A stretch of DNA of 64,000 nt from CAVRRZ01 sp963723745. Its GTDB lineage: Bacteria; Actinomycetota; Actinomycetes; Mycobacteriales; Geodermatophilaceae. Location of the stretch: positions 248,001 to 312,000 of the forward strand of contig CAVRRZ010000005.1 in the NCBI GenBank assembly GCA_963723745.1, given 5' to 3'. The translations under genes and the position numbers were made by a program. Positions 8,827 through 16,718 of the stretch are shown piece after piece. Within the stretch, counting starts at the first letter, position 1; each line of letters opens with the position of its first letter. The notes beneath the pieces are model-generated. The model saw only the letters and a list, made by a program, of their open reading frames with translations. It was not told where the DNA came from and ran no database searches.

Positions 8827-11460
8827 TCACGGCGGCGGCGGGTCGGCGAGGCCCTCACGGAGTGCTTCGGCGACGGAGAGGCCGCGCCCGGAGTCCACGC
8901 CGGCGTCCCATGCCGACTCGCCGACGGTCGCCCGGGCGGGCCCGATGCCCTTCTCGAGCACGGCGGCGTCCGGCGCGTCGATGGGCAGCTCCAGCGTCTC
9001 CCGCATGGCGGTGGCCGCCCCGAGCAGCCGCGCGGCACGGTGCGGCGCGCCGAGCTCCGCCAGTGCGACGGCGATGAGCTCGATCAGCGAGACCGACATG
9101 TCCGGGTCGCCGAGCCCCTCCCCCGTGGGCGCGATCGAACGCAGCGTCTCGAACGCCTCCCGCGGCCGGCCGTCCTCCAGCAGCGCGCCGGCGATGTTCA
9201 CGTGGTCGGCGACCACGGCCCAGGTGTCCCCGCGATCGCGGTCGAGCACGAGCGCCTCGTGCAGCCGCCCGAGCGCGGTCGCCGGCTGTCCCTCGTCGAC
9301 GTCGAGAATCGCCAGGTTCGACAGCACCGCCGCCTGCCGCTCGCGGTCGTCCGACGCCCGGGACAGCTCGAGTGCCTCGGTCAGGTGCGACCTCGCGAGA
9401 GTCGGCTCGCCGAGCGCCCGATGCGCGATGGCCAGGCTGCTCAGCTCGCGGGCGATCGTGCTGGCATCGCCCCGCCGTCGCCAGAAGTCCAGGGACCGGC
9501 GCAGCGCATCCCGGCCCCGCTCGGGCTCGCCCTGCTGGATGAGCAGGACGCCGAGGCCGTGCAGTGACGTCATGACCTCCGGGCTCTCCTGGCCCGCCGC
9601 AGCCGCCACCACCCGCGACAGCCACCGACGCCCCTCGACCGCGTAGCCGCAGGCGTACCAGCACCAGTAGAGCTCCTGCGCCAGGCTCAGCCCGATGTGC
9701 AGCTCCGCAGGCACGGGCTCGCCCTCGGCACGCGACTCGGGGACGGTCCACTCGAGCACGGCACGGATGTTGTCCATCTCCTGCTCGATCCTGTCCTTCG
9801 CGGTGAGATACGCCCCGGTGCGAAGCTGGGGCGCCTCGGCCCGCACCACGGCGAGGTAGTGCTCGGCGTGCCGCCGCCGCACCTCCTCCAGCTCACCGGC
9901 CGCGACCAGCAGCTCCCGCGCGTACACGGCGATCGTCCGGAGCAGCCGCACCCGGACCTCGCCGGAGGGTCGCTCGACCACGGTCACCAGGCTGACGTCG
10001 ACCAGGGCGTCGAGCGCGGCCAGCGCGTCGGCGTCGGGCCCCAGCACCGCCGACGCCGCGTCGAGGTCGAAGTCCCCGGCGAACACGCCGAGATCCCGGA
10101 AGGCGCGCTGCAGGTCGTCGGACAGCAGCCCGTAGCTCCACGTCACCGCGCTGCGCAGCGTCCGGTGCCGCTCGGGCCGGGGGGTCTGGCTGACCGCGAG
10201 GTCGAGGTCCGCCGCGAGCCGGTTGCGCAGCGCGCGCGGTGGGAGCAGCTTCAGCCGCGCCGCCACCAGTTCGATGGCCAACGGCAGCCCGTCGACCAGC
10301 CGGCAGATCTCGGCGACGTCCGCGGCATTGTCGGCGGTGACGCTGAACCCGGGGCGCACCATCCGCGCCCGCTCGACGAACAACCGGACGGCGCCGGACT
10401 CCTCGTCGGGCTGCGCGGACGATCCCTCCGGCAGCGTCAGCGGCGGCACCGGGTGCTCGTGCTCGCCGTACACGTGCAGCGACCGCCGCGAGGTCGCGAC
10501 GAGCCGGACGCCCGGCGCCTCCTCCAGCAGCCTCCCGACCACGACGCCGGCCTCGGTGAGCTGCTCGAGGTTGTCCAGCACCAGCAGCAGCCGCTGGGCG
10601 GCGAGGAAACCGACGATCGCGGCCGGATCCCGCGCCTCACCGGGAAGACCCAGGGCCTCGGCCATCGTCGTCCAGGCGACGTCGGGCGAGCGGGCGCTCT
10701 CCAGCGCAACGAAGAAGACGCCGTCCGGACAGTCCTCGCCGAGCGCGTCGGCGACCGCGATCGCCAGGCGGGTCTTGCCGGAGCCGCCCGGACCCGTGAG
10801 CGTGACCAGCCGCGCGCCGCCGACGGTCAGCAGCTCGACGAGCTCGTGCAGCTCGCCGTCGCGCCCGACGAGGCCGGCCGCGGGCAGCGGCAGGTGGGTC
10901 CGCTCGCCCAGGGTGCGCAGCGGCGGAAAGCTGCCGGGCAGCCCCTCGGCGACGACCTGGAACAGGTGCTGCGGCTCCGGGATGTCCTTGAGCCGGTGCC
11001 GCCCGAGGTCGGTGAACGAGGTACCGGTCCCGGAGCCCACGACGCCCCGGGTCGCGTCGGTCACCACCACCTGGCCCCCGTGGGCCGCAGCGGCCACGCG
11101 CGCGGCGATGTGCACGTCGAGACCGACGTAGCCGTCCTCGTGCCGGCTCGGCTCGCCGGTGTGCACGCCGATGCGCACGAGGACCCGGGACCCCTCGGGC
11201 CAGTCGTGCTCCGCCAGGCTCCGCTGAGCGTCCACCGCGGCGGCGACGGCCTTGCCTCCCGACGGGAAGGCGACGAAGAAGCTGTCGCCCTCGGTGCCGA
11301 GCTCGACACCCCCCGAGCGGGCCCAGGCACCGCGGAGCAGTGCGCGCTGCGCCGACAGGACGTCGGCGTACCGCTCACCGAGCTGCCGCAGCAGCGACGT
11401 GGACCCTTCGATGTCACTGAAGAGCAGCGTCACCGTCCCCGTCGGCAAGGGCGCGACCAC
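8827..11460 (-). CDS. Class III nucleotide cyclase / NB-ARC ATPase / TPR regulator
   Basis: An 877-residue three-part signalling protein. Residues ~8-170 form a class III adenylate/guanylate cyclase domain with metal-binding Asp16 (FSDIEGST) and Asp59 (GTEGDSFF), and the helix GLDVHIAARV at 113-122 in which His stands where Asn of the transition-state site is usual. Residues ~190-480 are an NB-ARC-type ATPase with Walker A GPGGSGKT (223-230), Walker B LLLVLDNLEQ, and the GLPLAIEL motif. Residues ~480-860 are a winged-helix-like bundle and TPR repeats. This layout is common in actinobacteria. The cyclase may be active or serve as a sensor. The truncated gene at the window start is a probable paralogue. 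No partner gene is on the same strand. Confidence 0.85.
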   Translation of the reverse strand: MVAPLPTGTVTLLFSDIEGSTSLLRQLGERYADVLSAQRALLRGAWARSGGVELGTEGDSFFVAFPSGGKAVAAAVDAQRSLAEHDWPEGSRVLVRIGVHTGEPSRHEDGYVGLDVHIAARVAAAAHGGQVVVTDATRGVVGSGTGTSFTDLGRHRLKDIPEPQHLFQVVAEGLPGSFPPLRTLGERTHLPLPAAGLVGRDGELHELVELLTVGGARLVTLTGPGGSGKTRLAIAVADALGEDCPDGVFFVALESARSPDVAWTTMAEALGLPGEARDPAAIVGFLAAQRLLLVLDNLEQLTEAGVVVGRLLEEAPGVRLVATSRRSLHVYGEHEHPVPPLTLPEGSSAQPDEESGAVRLFVERARMVRPGFSVTADNAADVAEICRLVDGLPLAIELVAARLKLLPPRALRNRLAADLDLAVSQTPRPERHRTLRSAVTWSYGLLSDDLQRAFRDLGVFAGDFDLDAASAVLGPDADALAALDALVDVSLVTVVERPSGEVRVRLLRTIAVYARELLVAAGELEEVRRRHAEHYLAVVRAEAPQLRTGAYLTAKDRIEQEMDNIRAVLEWTVPESRAEGEPVPAELHIGLSLAQELYWCWYACGYAVEGRRWLSRVVAAAAGQESPEVMTSLHGLGVLLIQQGEPERGRDALRRSLDFWRRRGDASTIARELSSLAIAHRALGEPTLARSHLTEALELSRASDDRERQAAVLSNLAILDVDEGQPATALGRLHEALVLDRDRGDTWAVVADHVNIAGALLEDGRPREAFETLRSIAPTGEGLGDPDMSVSLIELIAVALAELGAPHRAARLLGAATAMRETLELPIDAPDAAVLEKGIGPARATVGESAWDAGVDSGRGLSVAEALREGLADPPPP

Positions 11461-11530
11461 GCCCCGGAACCTAGGCGATCGGCAGGGCGCCCAGGGCGGG
11501 CCGCGTCACGGCGGACCCGTCCGGCCCCGG

Positions 11531-11734
11531 CTACGACTCGTCGGTCAGCGCGATGGCCACGGTCGGGCAGCTGTGGGCGGCCCGTTGCAGGAGCGGCCAG
11601 TCGGCCTCGGCCGCGCCGGGCAGGACGCGGGCCAGACCGGCGTCCTCGTCGACCTCGAAGGCCTGCGGCGCGACGTTGGCGCAGTCACCGGAGCCGACGC
11701 AGCGGTTCTCGTCGACCGTGATCCGCACGCTCAT
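11531..11734 (-). CDS. [3Fe-4S]-type ferredoxin, P450 redox partner
   Basis: A 67-residue ferredoxin. Cysteines at CVGSGDC (CX5C, residues 12-18) and SCP (about 55-56) match the single-cluster [3Fe-4S] ferredoxins that sit beside actinobacterial P450s, such as mycobacterial Rv0763c. The ATG at 11734 overlaps the stop of the P450 gene by four bases (ATGA), so the proteins are made together and this is the likely electron donor. No ferredoxin reductase gene lies nearby, so the reductase must come from elsewhere in the genome. Confidence 0.88.
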   Translation of the reverse strand: MSVRITVDENRCVGSGDCANVAPQAFEVDEDAGLARVLPGAAEADWPLLQRAAHSCPTVAIALTDES

Positions 11735-13014
11735 CGGGCCCTCCCCGCCAGCGACACCTCGCCGACCGGGTCGGCCGCCCGGTCGGAGAAGATCACGGGG
11801 AAGCTCAGCCAGCGCGAGCCCCGGGACGTACGGCCGTCCCGCTCGGGAGCCCGGTCGGGATCCAGCCCGACGACCCGCGCGGCGAGAGCCTGGACCATGA
11901 GCGCGATCAGCCCGTAGAGGTGGCTGCCCCCGACGCCGTCCCGCAGCATCGAGCCGGTCAGCGGCAGCCCGCCGGCCACGCTGCGCCCGATGCAGATGTG
12001 CGGGCCGGCGCCGAACGAGTGGCCCCAGAGCGCGACGTCGTCCCGGATCTGCCGGTCGGGGTTCCAGCTCTCGGCGTCCGCCCCGAACAGCTCGGGGTCG
12101 CGGTTCGCCGTCCGGGCGTCGAGGGCGACCGTGGCGCCCTTGGCGACCGGGCAGCCGGCCACCTCGGCCTCCTCCTCGGCCAGGCGCTTGAACTCCGGCG
12201 TCGTGGGGATCAGCCGCAGGGTCTCGTGCACCGCCTTCTGCGCGTCCAGCCGGCTGGCGGCCACCCGGCGCAGCCACTCGGGGCGGGGACCGTCGCCGTC
12301 GAGGCCGAACAGGAAGGAGAAGACGTTGCACGCGGTCTGCGCGCTGGTGTGGCTGCCGCCGTGCAGGAACAGCCCCACCTCCCGCACCAGCAGGGCGTGG
12401 TCGGCGAACATCGGGTCACCGGCCCGGAGCTTGCGCAGCGACTGCGTGAGCAGGTCGAACTGCGGCTCGGCGTCGCTGCGCCCGGCCTCGATGTCGTCCA
12501 GCATGGCCTCGCGGCGGCGGCGGGACGGGGTGACGTAGTCGCGGTCGAACTCCGCCAGCTTGGCGATGGTCTCCGCCTGCACCTTGTCCTTGTCGCCGAC
12601 GATGTCGTGGATCGCCGCGGCCTGCGCGATCTGCTTGACGTGCTCGAAGAGGTCCGCGAGCTGCTCGGGGCTGCCGTCGTGGTCGACCCCCGCTCGGCGG
12701 GCGGCCAGCACCACGGCGATCGAGCCGGCCAGCTCGAACAGGTCCACGGCGCCGACGGCCTGCCGGTCGAGCATGTCGTCGAGGATCCCGGGGAACAGGT
12801 CCTGCTCGTACTCGACCAGCGCCGAACGCCGGAACAGCGGGTTCTCGAAGCGGCGGCGCTCCTTGTGCTCGTCGCCGTGCAGCAGGCTGAGGATGCCGGC
12901 CCGCGGGTTGCCCTCCTCGTACGACCGCTTGTCGAGCGTCCGCGACAGCGCCGGGTTGTACAGCGCCCTGCGAACCGCTTCGTAGTCCTCGAACGTGATG
13001 ACGTCGCGCGCCAT
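11731..13014 (-). CDS. Cytochrome P450
   Basis: A 427-residue soluble class I P450 monooxygenase. Visible motifs are the I-helix oxygen site FLHGGSHTSAQ (Gly-Gly-Ser-His-Thr, a variant of AGxxT with an extra His), the K-helix ExxR (ETLR), and the heme-ligand loop HSFGAGPHICIG with the axial Cys at about residue 340. The start is the ATG at 13014; much longer open frames upstream lack P450 sequence. It is translationally coupled to the ferredoxin at 11531-11734. The gap to divergent glgC carries a perfect inverted repeat likely to control it. The substrate is unknown. Confidence 0.9.
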   Translation of the reverse strand: MARDVITFEDYEAVRRALYNPALSRTLDKRSYEEGNPRAGILSLLHGDEHKERRRFENPLFRRSALVEYEQDLFPGILDDMLDRQAVGAVDLFELAGSIAVVLAARRAGVDHDGSPEQLADLFEHVKQIAQAAAIHDIVGDKDKVQAETIAKLAEFDRDYVTPSRRRREAMLDDIEAGRSDAEPQFDLLTQSLRKLRAGDPMFADHALLVREVGLFLHGGSHTSAQTACNVFSFLFGLDGDGPRPEWLRRVAASRLDAQKAVHETLRLIPTTPEFKRLAEEEAEVAGCPVAKGATVALDARTANRDPELFGADAESWNPDRQIRDDVALWGHSFGAGPHICIGRSVAGGLPLTGSMLRDGVGGSHLYGLIALMVQALAARVVGLDPDRAPERDGRTSRGSRWLSFPVIFSDRAADPVGEVSLAGRAR

Positions 13015-13106
13015 ACGGAGTGCCCCCTCTTCCTCGCCGAACCGACCGGGACTGGTGCAACGTCCTGTGACGGGGGTCGCAACCGGTCTAAAGGTAGGAC
13101 CATAAT

Positions 13107-13123
13107 CGTTCGCACGGCGAACG
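13107..13123. promoter_or_regulatory. Inverted-repeat operator between P450 and glgC
   Basis: A perfect 7-bp inverted repeat CGTTCGC-ACG-GCGAACG lies in the divergent gap, 93 bases before the P450 start. The shape is typical of TetR-family operators. No regulator gene is adjacent, so the binding protein is unknown. Confidence 0.5.
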
Positions 13124-13237
13124 GGAAGGTTCGACCGACCTACGACACCCGGAACCAGGACGTCCACTCCTGCGCCGGCCGGTGCCGGTGGCCTCGGCAT
13201 AGGAGTCAGCCGCCGTTGACGGGGGTAGCGCAGCGGC

Positions 13238-14422
13238 ATGGCGCTCCCCCGTGTCCTCGTCTTCGTGCTCGCCGGCGGCGCCGGCAGCCGTCTCGAACTG
13301 CTGACCGAGCAGCGGGCGAAGCCGGCGGTGCCCTTCGCCGGCCTGTACCGGCTGATCGACTTCCCGCTCAGCAACTGCCAGCACAGCCACATCGCCGACG
13401 TCTGGGTGTCCATCCAGTTCCACCCGGCGTCCCTCACCCACCACCTGGCCAACGGCCGCCCGTGGGACCTCGACCGCACCAACGGTGGCCTGATGACCAT
13501 GCCGCCGTTCCGCGGCACGGACCGCGGGGGCTGGAACACCGGGACGGCGGACTCCCTGTGGCGCCAGGCCGACCTCATCCGCGGGTTCGACCCGGACGCG
13601 CTCGTCGTGGTGAGCGCCGACGCGGTCTACAAACTCGACTACCGGGAGGTGGTCGACGCCCACCTGCAGTCGGACGCAGAGGTCACGATGGTGACCACGC
13701 AGGTCGAGGCCGACGACGCGTCGCGGTACGGGATCGTGCAGGTCGGCGCCGACGGCCGCGTCCGCGACTACGCCTACAAGCCCGACGACCCGGACGGCAC
13801 GACCGCGACCAACGAGGTCTTCGTCTTCACACCCCGGCCCACCCTGGACCGGCTGGAGGCACTGGCCGACGAGGCCGGCGAGGAAGGGCTCGAGGACCTG
13901 GGCACCATGCTGCTGCCGGCGCAGACCAAGGACGGCCTGGCCCGCGCGTACCCGCTCGAGGGCTACTGGCGCGACGTCGGCACGGTGCCGGCGTACTGGC
14001 AGGCGCACCGCGACTTCCTGGCCGAGGAGCCGCCGATCGACCTCGACGAGCGGTCGTGGCCGGTGCACACCCGTGGCGGGCGGCACAGCGCCGCACGGAT
14101 TCTGCGCGGCGCCACGGTGGAGGAAAGCCTGATCTCGGGCGGCACGCGCGTGGCCGGCGAGGTGAGCGGCTCCGTGCTCTCCCCCGGCGTGGTGGTCGAG
14201 GCCGGCGCGTCGGTGCTGGACTCGGTGCTGCTGCCCGGGGTGCGGGTCCGGGCCGGTGCCCGGGTCGTCCGGTCCGTCCTGGACGACCGCGCCGACGTCG
14301 GCGAGGGCGCCGTGGTCGGTGGGGACGGCGACATCACCCTCGTCGGCCGGCAGGCGCGCGTGGACGCAGGCAGCGAACTGCCCGCCGGTGCACGCCTGCC
14401 GGAGCCGGACCGGGAGGAGTGA
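13238..14422 (+). CDS. glgC: Glucose-1-phosphate adenylyltransferase
   Basis: A 394-residue ADP-glucose pyrophosphorylase. It makes ADP-glucose from glucose-1-phosphate and ATP, the first committed step of bacterial glycogen synthesis. The N-terminal nucleotidyltransferase signature is present (LAGGAGSRLELLTEQRAKPA at residues 11-30, then VPFAG and YRLIDFPLSN), followed by the sugar-phosphate site segment EGYWRDVGT (about 242-250). The C-terminal third (~280-380) has the short-period hydrophobic pattern of a left-handed beta-helix (GATVEESLIS, SVLSPGVVVEAGASV). ATG at 13238 follows a GGGGG stretch. No other glycogen gene is adjacent. It is convergent with the quinone oxidoreductase gene, with only five bases between stops. 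Confidence 0.9.
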   Translation: MALPRVLVFVLAGGAGSRLELLTEQRAKPAVPFAGLYRLIDFPLSNCQHSHIADVWVSIQFHPASLTHHLANGRPWDLDRTNGGLMTMPPFRGTDRGGWNTGTADSLWRQADLIRGFDPDALVVVSADAVYKLDYREVVDAHLQSDAEVTMVTTQVEADDASRYGIVQVGADGRVRDYAYKPDDPDGTTATNEVFVFTPRPTLDRLEALADEAGEEGLEDLGTMLLPAQTKDGLARAYPLEGYWRDVGTVPAYWQAHRDFLAEEPPIDLDERSWPVHTRGGRHSAARILRGATVEESLISGGTRVAGEVSGSVLSPGVVVEAGASVLDSVLLPGVRVRAGARVVRSVLDDRADVGEGAVVGGDGDITLVGRQARVDAGSELPAGARLPEPDREE

Positions 14423-14427
14423 TCCGG

Positions 14428-15459
14428 TCAGACCGTCAGCACGGTCTTGCCGCGCGCTCGGCCGGCCTGCAGGTGCTCGATCGCCGCGGCCGCCTCCGCG
14501 AGCGGCAGGGTCCGCTCCAGGTCCGGGCGGACCCGGCCGGCCTCGACGAGTTCGGTCAGGACGACGAGGTCGGCGGCATTCTCCTTCGCGATGAACGTGC
14601 CGAGCGTCTGGCGGGTGAAGGGCGACAGCGCCATCGCCCGGATCTGCCGCTGGGTGCCGCCGAGCCAGCGCCCGCCCGTCTCGCCGCCGACGATGACCAG
14701 CCGACCGCGGGGGGCGAGCACCCGGCGCAGCCGCCGGATCGGCCGGTTGCCGCCGATGTCGAGGACGACGTCGAAACGCTCGTCGCCGGCGGTGGGGTCC
14801 TCCGTCGTGTAGTCGATGACCCGGTCGGCACCGAGCGACCGGACGTGCTCGACCTTCCCGGTGCTGCACACGCCCGTGACCCGGGCCCCGAACGCCTTCG
14901 CGATCTGGACGGCATAGCTGCCGACGCCACCCGAGGCACCGATGACCAGCACGCTCTGCCCGGGAGCCACCCGCCCGTGATCACGGACCGCCTGCAGCGC
15001 GGTGAGCCCCGAGACCGGCACCGCGGCCGCCTGCTCGAAGGACAGGCTCGGCGGCTTGGGTGCCAGCTTGCCGATCGGCACGCGGGCGTACTCGGCGAAG
15101 GAGCCCGCGCCGATCCCGAAGACCTCGTCGCCGGGTCGCACGGAGGTCACGTCCGGGCCGACAGCCTCGACGGTGCCGGCGAGGTCGCTGCCGGGCACCG
15201 GGTTCACGGGACGGCGGACCCCGAACCCCGCCAGCCGGATCGGATAGGGCAGCCCCGCGACGACGTGCCAGACGCCGCGGTCGACACCGGCGGCCCGGAC
15301 GGAGACGAGGACCTCGCCGGGGCCCGCCTGCGGGCGGGCGATCCGCTCCACCCGTAGGACGGCGCCCGGTTCGCCGTAGACGTCCCGGACGACCGCGGTC
15401 ATCAGCGATGCGCCCGGAGCGCCGGGGGGCGTGGCGGAGGTCAGTGGTCGGCCAGTCAT
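14428..15459 (-). CDS. NAD(P)-dependent alcohol dehydrogenase / quinone oxidoreductase (MDR)
   Basis: A 343-residue medium-chain dehydrogenase/reductase of the zinc-free quinone oxidoreductase subgroup. It has a GroES-like domain at ~20-140 and a Rossmann domain with the nucleotide motif VIGASGGVGSYA (about 172-183). The zinc-ligand Cys/His set of alcohol dehydrogenases is absent. It probably reduces quinones or alpha,beta-unsaturated carbonyls with NADPH. It is divergent from a TetR gene, and two tandem palindromes in the gap suggest substrate-induced derepression. Translation may begin at the ATG at 15459 or at the internal Met of SLMTAVVRD, which better matches the family N-terminus. Confidence 0.85.
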   Translation of the reverse strand: MTGRPLTSATPPGAPGASLMTAVVRDVYGEPGAVLRVERIARPQAGPGEVLVSVRAAGVDRGVWHVVAGLPYPIRLAGFGVRRPVNPVPGSDLAGTVEAVGPDVTSVRPGDEVFGIGAGSFAEYARVPIGKLAPKPPSLSFEQAAAVPVSGLTALQAVRDHGRVAPGQSVLVIGASGGVGSYAVQIAKAFGARVTGVCSTGKVEHVRSLGADRVIDYTTEDPTAGDERFDVVLDIGGNRPIRRLRRVLAPRGRLVIVGGETGGRWLGGTQRQIRAMALSPFTRQTLGTFIAKENAADLVVLTELVEAGRVRPDLERTLPLAEAAAAIEHLQAGRARGKTVLTV

Positions 15460-15483
15460 GTCGTCCTCCGTCGTTCGAGGGAG

Positions 15484-15516
15484 CTTACGTTGTAAGTCTT
15501 ACGCTTACATCGTAAG
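15484..15516. promoter_or_regulatory. Tandem TetR operator (two CTTAC-N3-GTAAG palindromes)
   Basis: CTTAC-GTT-GTAAG at 15484-15496 and CTTAC-ATC-GTAAG at 15504-15516 lie exactly 20 bp apart, about two helical turns, in the 89-base gap between the oxidoreductase and TetR genes. The outer arms (AGCTTACG and CGTAAGCT) also make one larger inverted repeat. This is well placed to repress both genes. Confidence 0.7.
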
Positions 15517-15548
15517 CTGGTCAAGAGGTTCGACGACGGGAGCGATCG

Positions 15549-16214
15549 ATGGCGGCAGGCCCCACGGCACGGGGGCGGCTCAGCCGCGAGCGGGTGCTCG
15601 CGGCTGCCGTCGTGCTCGCGGACACCGGCGGGATCGAGGCGCTCACGATGCGTCGGCTGGGCGAGGATCTCGGCGTCGAGGCGATGTCGCTCTACCGACA
15701 CGTCGCCAACAAGGACGACCTGCTCGACGGGATGGTCGACACCGTGTTCGCCGAGATCGAGCTGCCCTCCGGCGACACCGACTGGCGGACGGCGATGCGC
15801 CGCCGGGCGGTCTCGACGCGCACCGCGCTCACCCGCCATCCGTGGGCGACACCCCTGATGCAGTCCCGCAAGACGCCCGGACCGGCCACGCTGCGGCACC
15901 ACGACGCAGTCATCGGCGTCCTGCGCGGTGCCGGGTTCCCGGTCGCCCTGGCCGCTCACGCGTTCTCGGCCATGGACAGCTACATCTACGGGTTCGCGCT
16001 CCAGCAGAAGGCCCTGCCGTTCGAGTCCGGCGAGCAGATCGCGGACCTGGCGCAGGACATCCTGGGCCGGTTCCCCGTGGATGCCTATCCGCACCTGGCC
16101 GAGCTGACCGTCCAGCACGTCCTGCGCCCGGGCTACGACTACGGGCACGAGTTCGATTTCGGCCTCGACCTCGTCCTCGACGGCCTCGACCGGGCGCTCC
16201 GGGCGGACGCCTGA
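15549..16214 (+). CDS. TetR-family repressor
   Basis: A 221-residue regulator. The N-terminal DNA-binding domain (~10-60) has the TetR helix-turn-helix (GGIEALTMRRLGEDLGVEAM, then SLYRHVANKDDLLD). The C-terminal domain resembles the TetR_C tetracycline-repressor type (SAMDSYIYGFALQQ at about 141-154). ATG at 15549 follows GGGAGCG. It is divergent from the quinone oxidoreductase and almost certainly binds the paired palindromes in the gap, autoregulating itself. The ligand is unknown; small lipophilic compounds are common for this subgroup. Confidence 0.88.
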   Translation: MAAGPTARGRLSRERVLAAAVVLADTGGIEALTMRRLGEDLGVEAMSLYRHVANKDDLLDGMVDTVFAEIELPSGDTDWRTAMRRRAVSTRTALTRHPWATPLMQSRKTPGPATLRHHDAVIGVLRGAGFPVALAAHAFSAMDSYIYGFALQQKALPFESGEQIADLAQDILGRFPVDAYPHLAELTVQHVLRPGYDYGHEFDFGLDLVLDGLDRALRADA

Positions 16215-16467
16215 ACGCACTGCAAGGGCCGAGTCGCAGGACGCGCGCTCCCGCCCCTGGTGACGCGACTCACCCGTTCGGGGACCACCTCCCCCCACCG
16301 CGGGGACCGGACAGCGTAGAGTTCGGGCCGTCGCCGCTGTGCCTCTGCTTCGTTCTTGGACGTCCGCAGTCGTCTCTGCCTGACGTTCCCTCTCGGTCCT
16401 GCCGGTGGTGCGGCGACCCGCGATCGGCGACTGCCGTCGCGGAACCCCAGCACGGAATGAGAACAGC

Positions 16468-16671
16468 ATGGCTCAGGGCACTGTGAAGTGGTTCAACGCG
16501 GAGAAGGGCTTCGGGTTCATCGCCCAGGACGGCGGCGGCGCCGACGTCTTCTGCCACTTCTCCGCCATCCAGGGCGACGGCTACAAGTCGCTCGACGAGG
16601 GGCAGCAGGTCGAGTTCGACGTCACGCAGGGCCAGAAGGGCCCGCAGGCGGAGAACGTCCGCCCCGTCTGA
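16468..16671 (+). CDS. Cold-shock protein (CspA family)
   Basis: A 67-residue single-domain OB-fold nucleic-acid chaperone. It has RNP1 KGFGFI (residues 14-19) and RNP2 DVFCHF, where Cys replaces the usual Val. Actinobacterial CspA-type proteins are this length. The true start is the ATG at 16468; longer frames upstream lack family sequence. A 253-base gap separates it from the TetR gene, leaving room for the long structured leader often found on csp mRNAs. A very strong hairpin terminator follows nine bases after the stop. Confidence 0.92.
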   Translation: MAQGTVKWFNAEKGFGFIAQDGGGADVFCHFSAIQGDGYKSLDEGQQVEFDVTQGQKGPQAENVRPV

Positions 16672-16679
16672 TCGCGGGT

Positions 16680-16718
16680 ACGGAGGGCCCGGAGCGCACT
16701 GCGCTCCGGGCCCTCCGT
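16680..16718. terminator. Strong bidirectional hairpin terminator after csp gene
   Basis: Inverted arms at 16680-16697 and 16701-16718 are fully complementary over 18 bp around a three-base loop. The GC-rich stem has no U-tract, as is usual in actinobacteria. It lies between the csp stop and the stop of the convergent MFS gene, and can end transcription from both sides. Confidence 0.85.

Noticed and set aside
13015..13578. Upstream extension of the P450 frame
   Set aside because: The extra N-terminal sequence has no P450 features and overlaps the divergent glgC gene; the ATG at 13014 is adequate.
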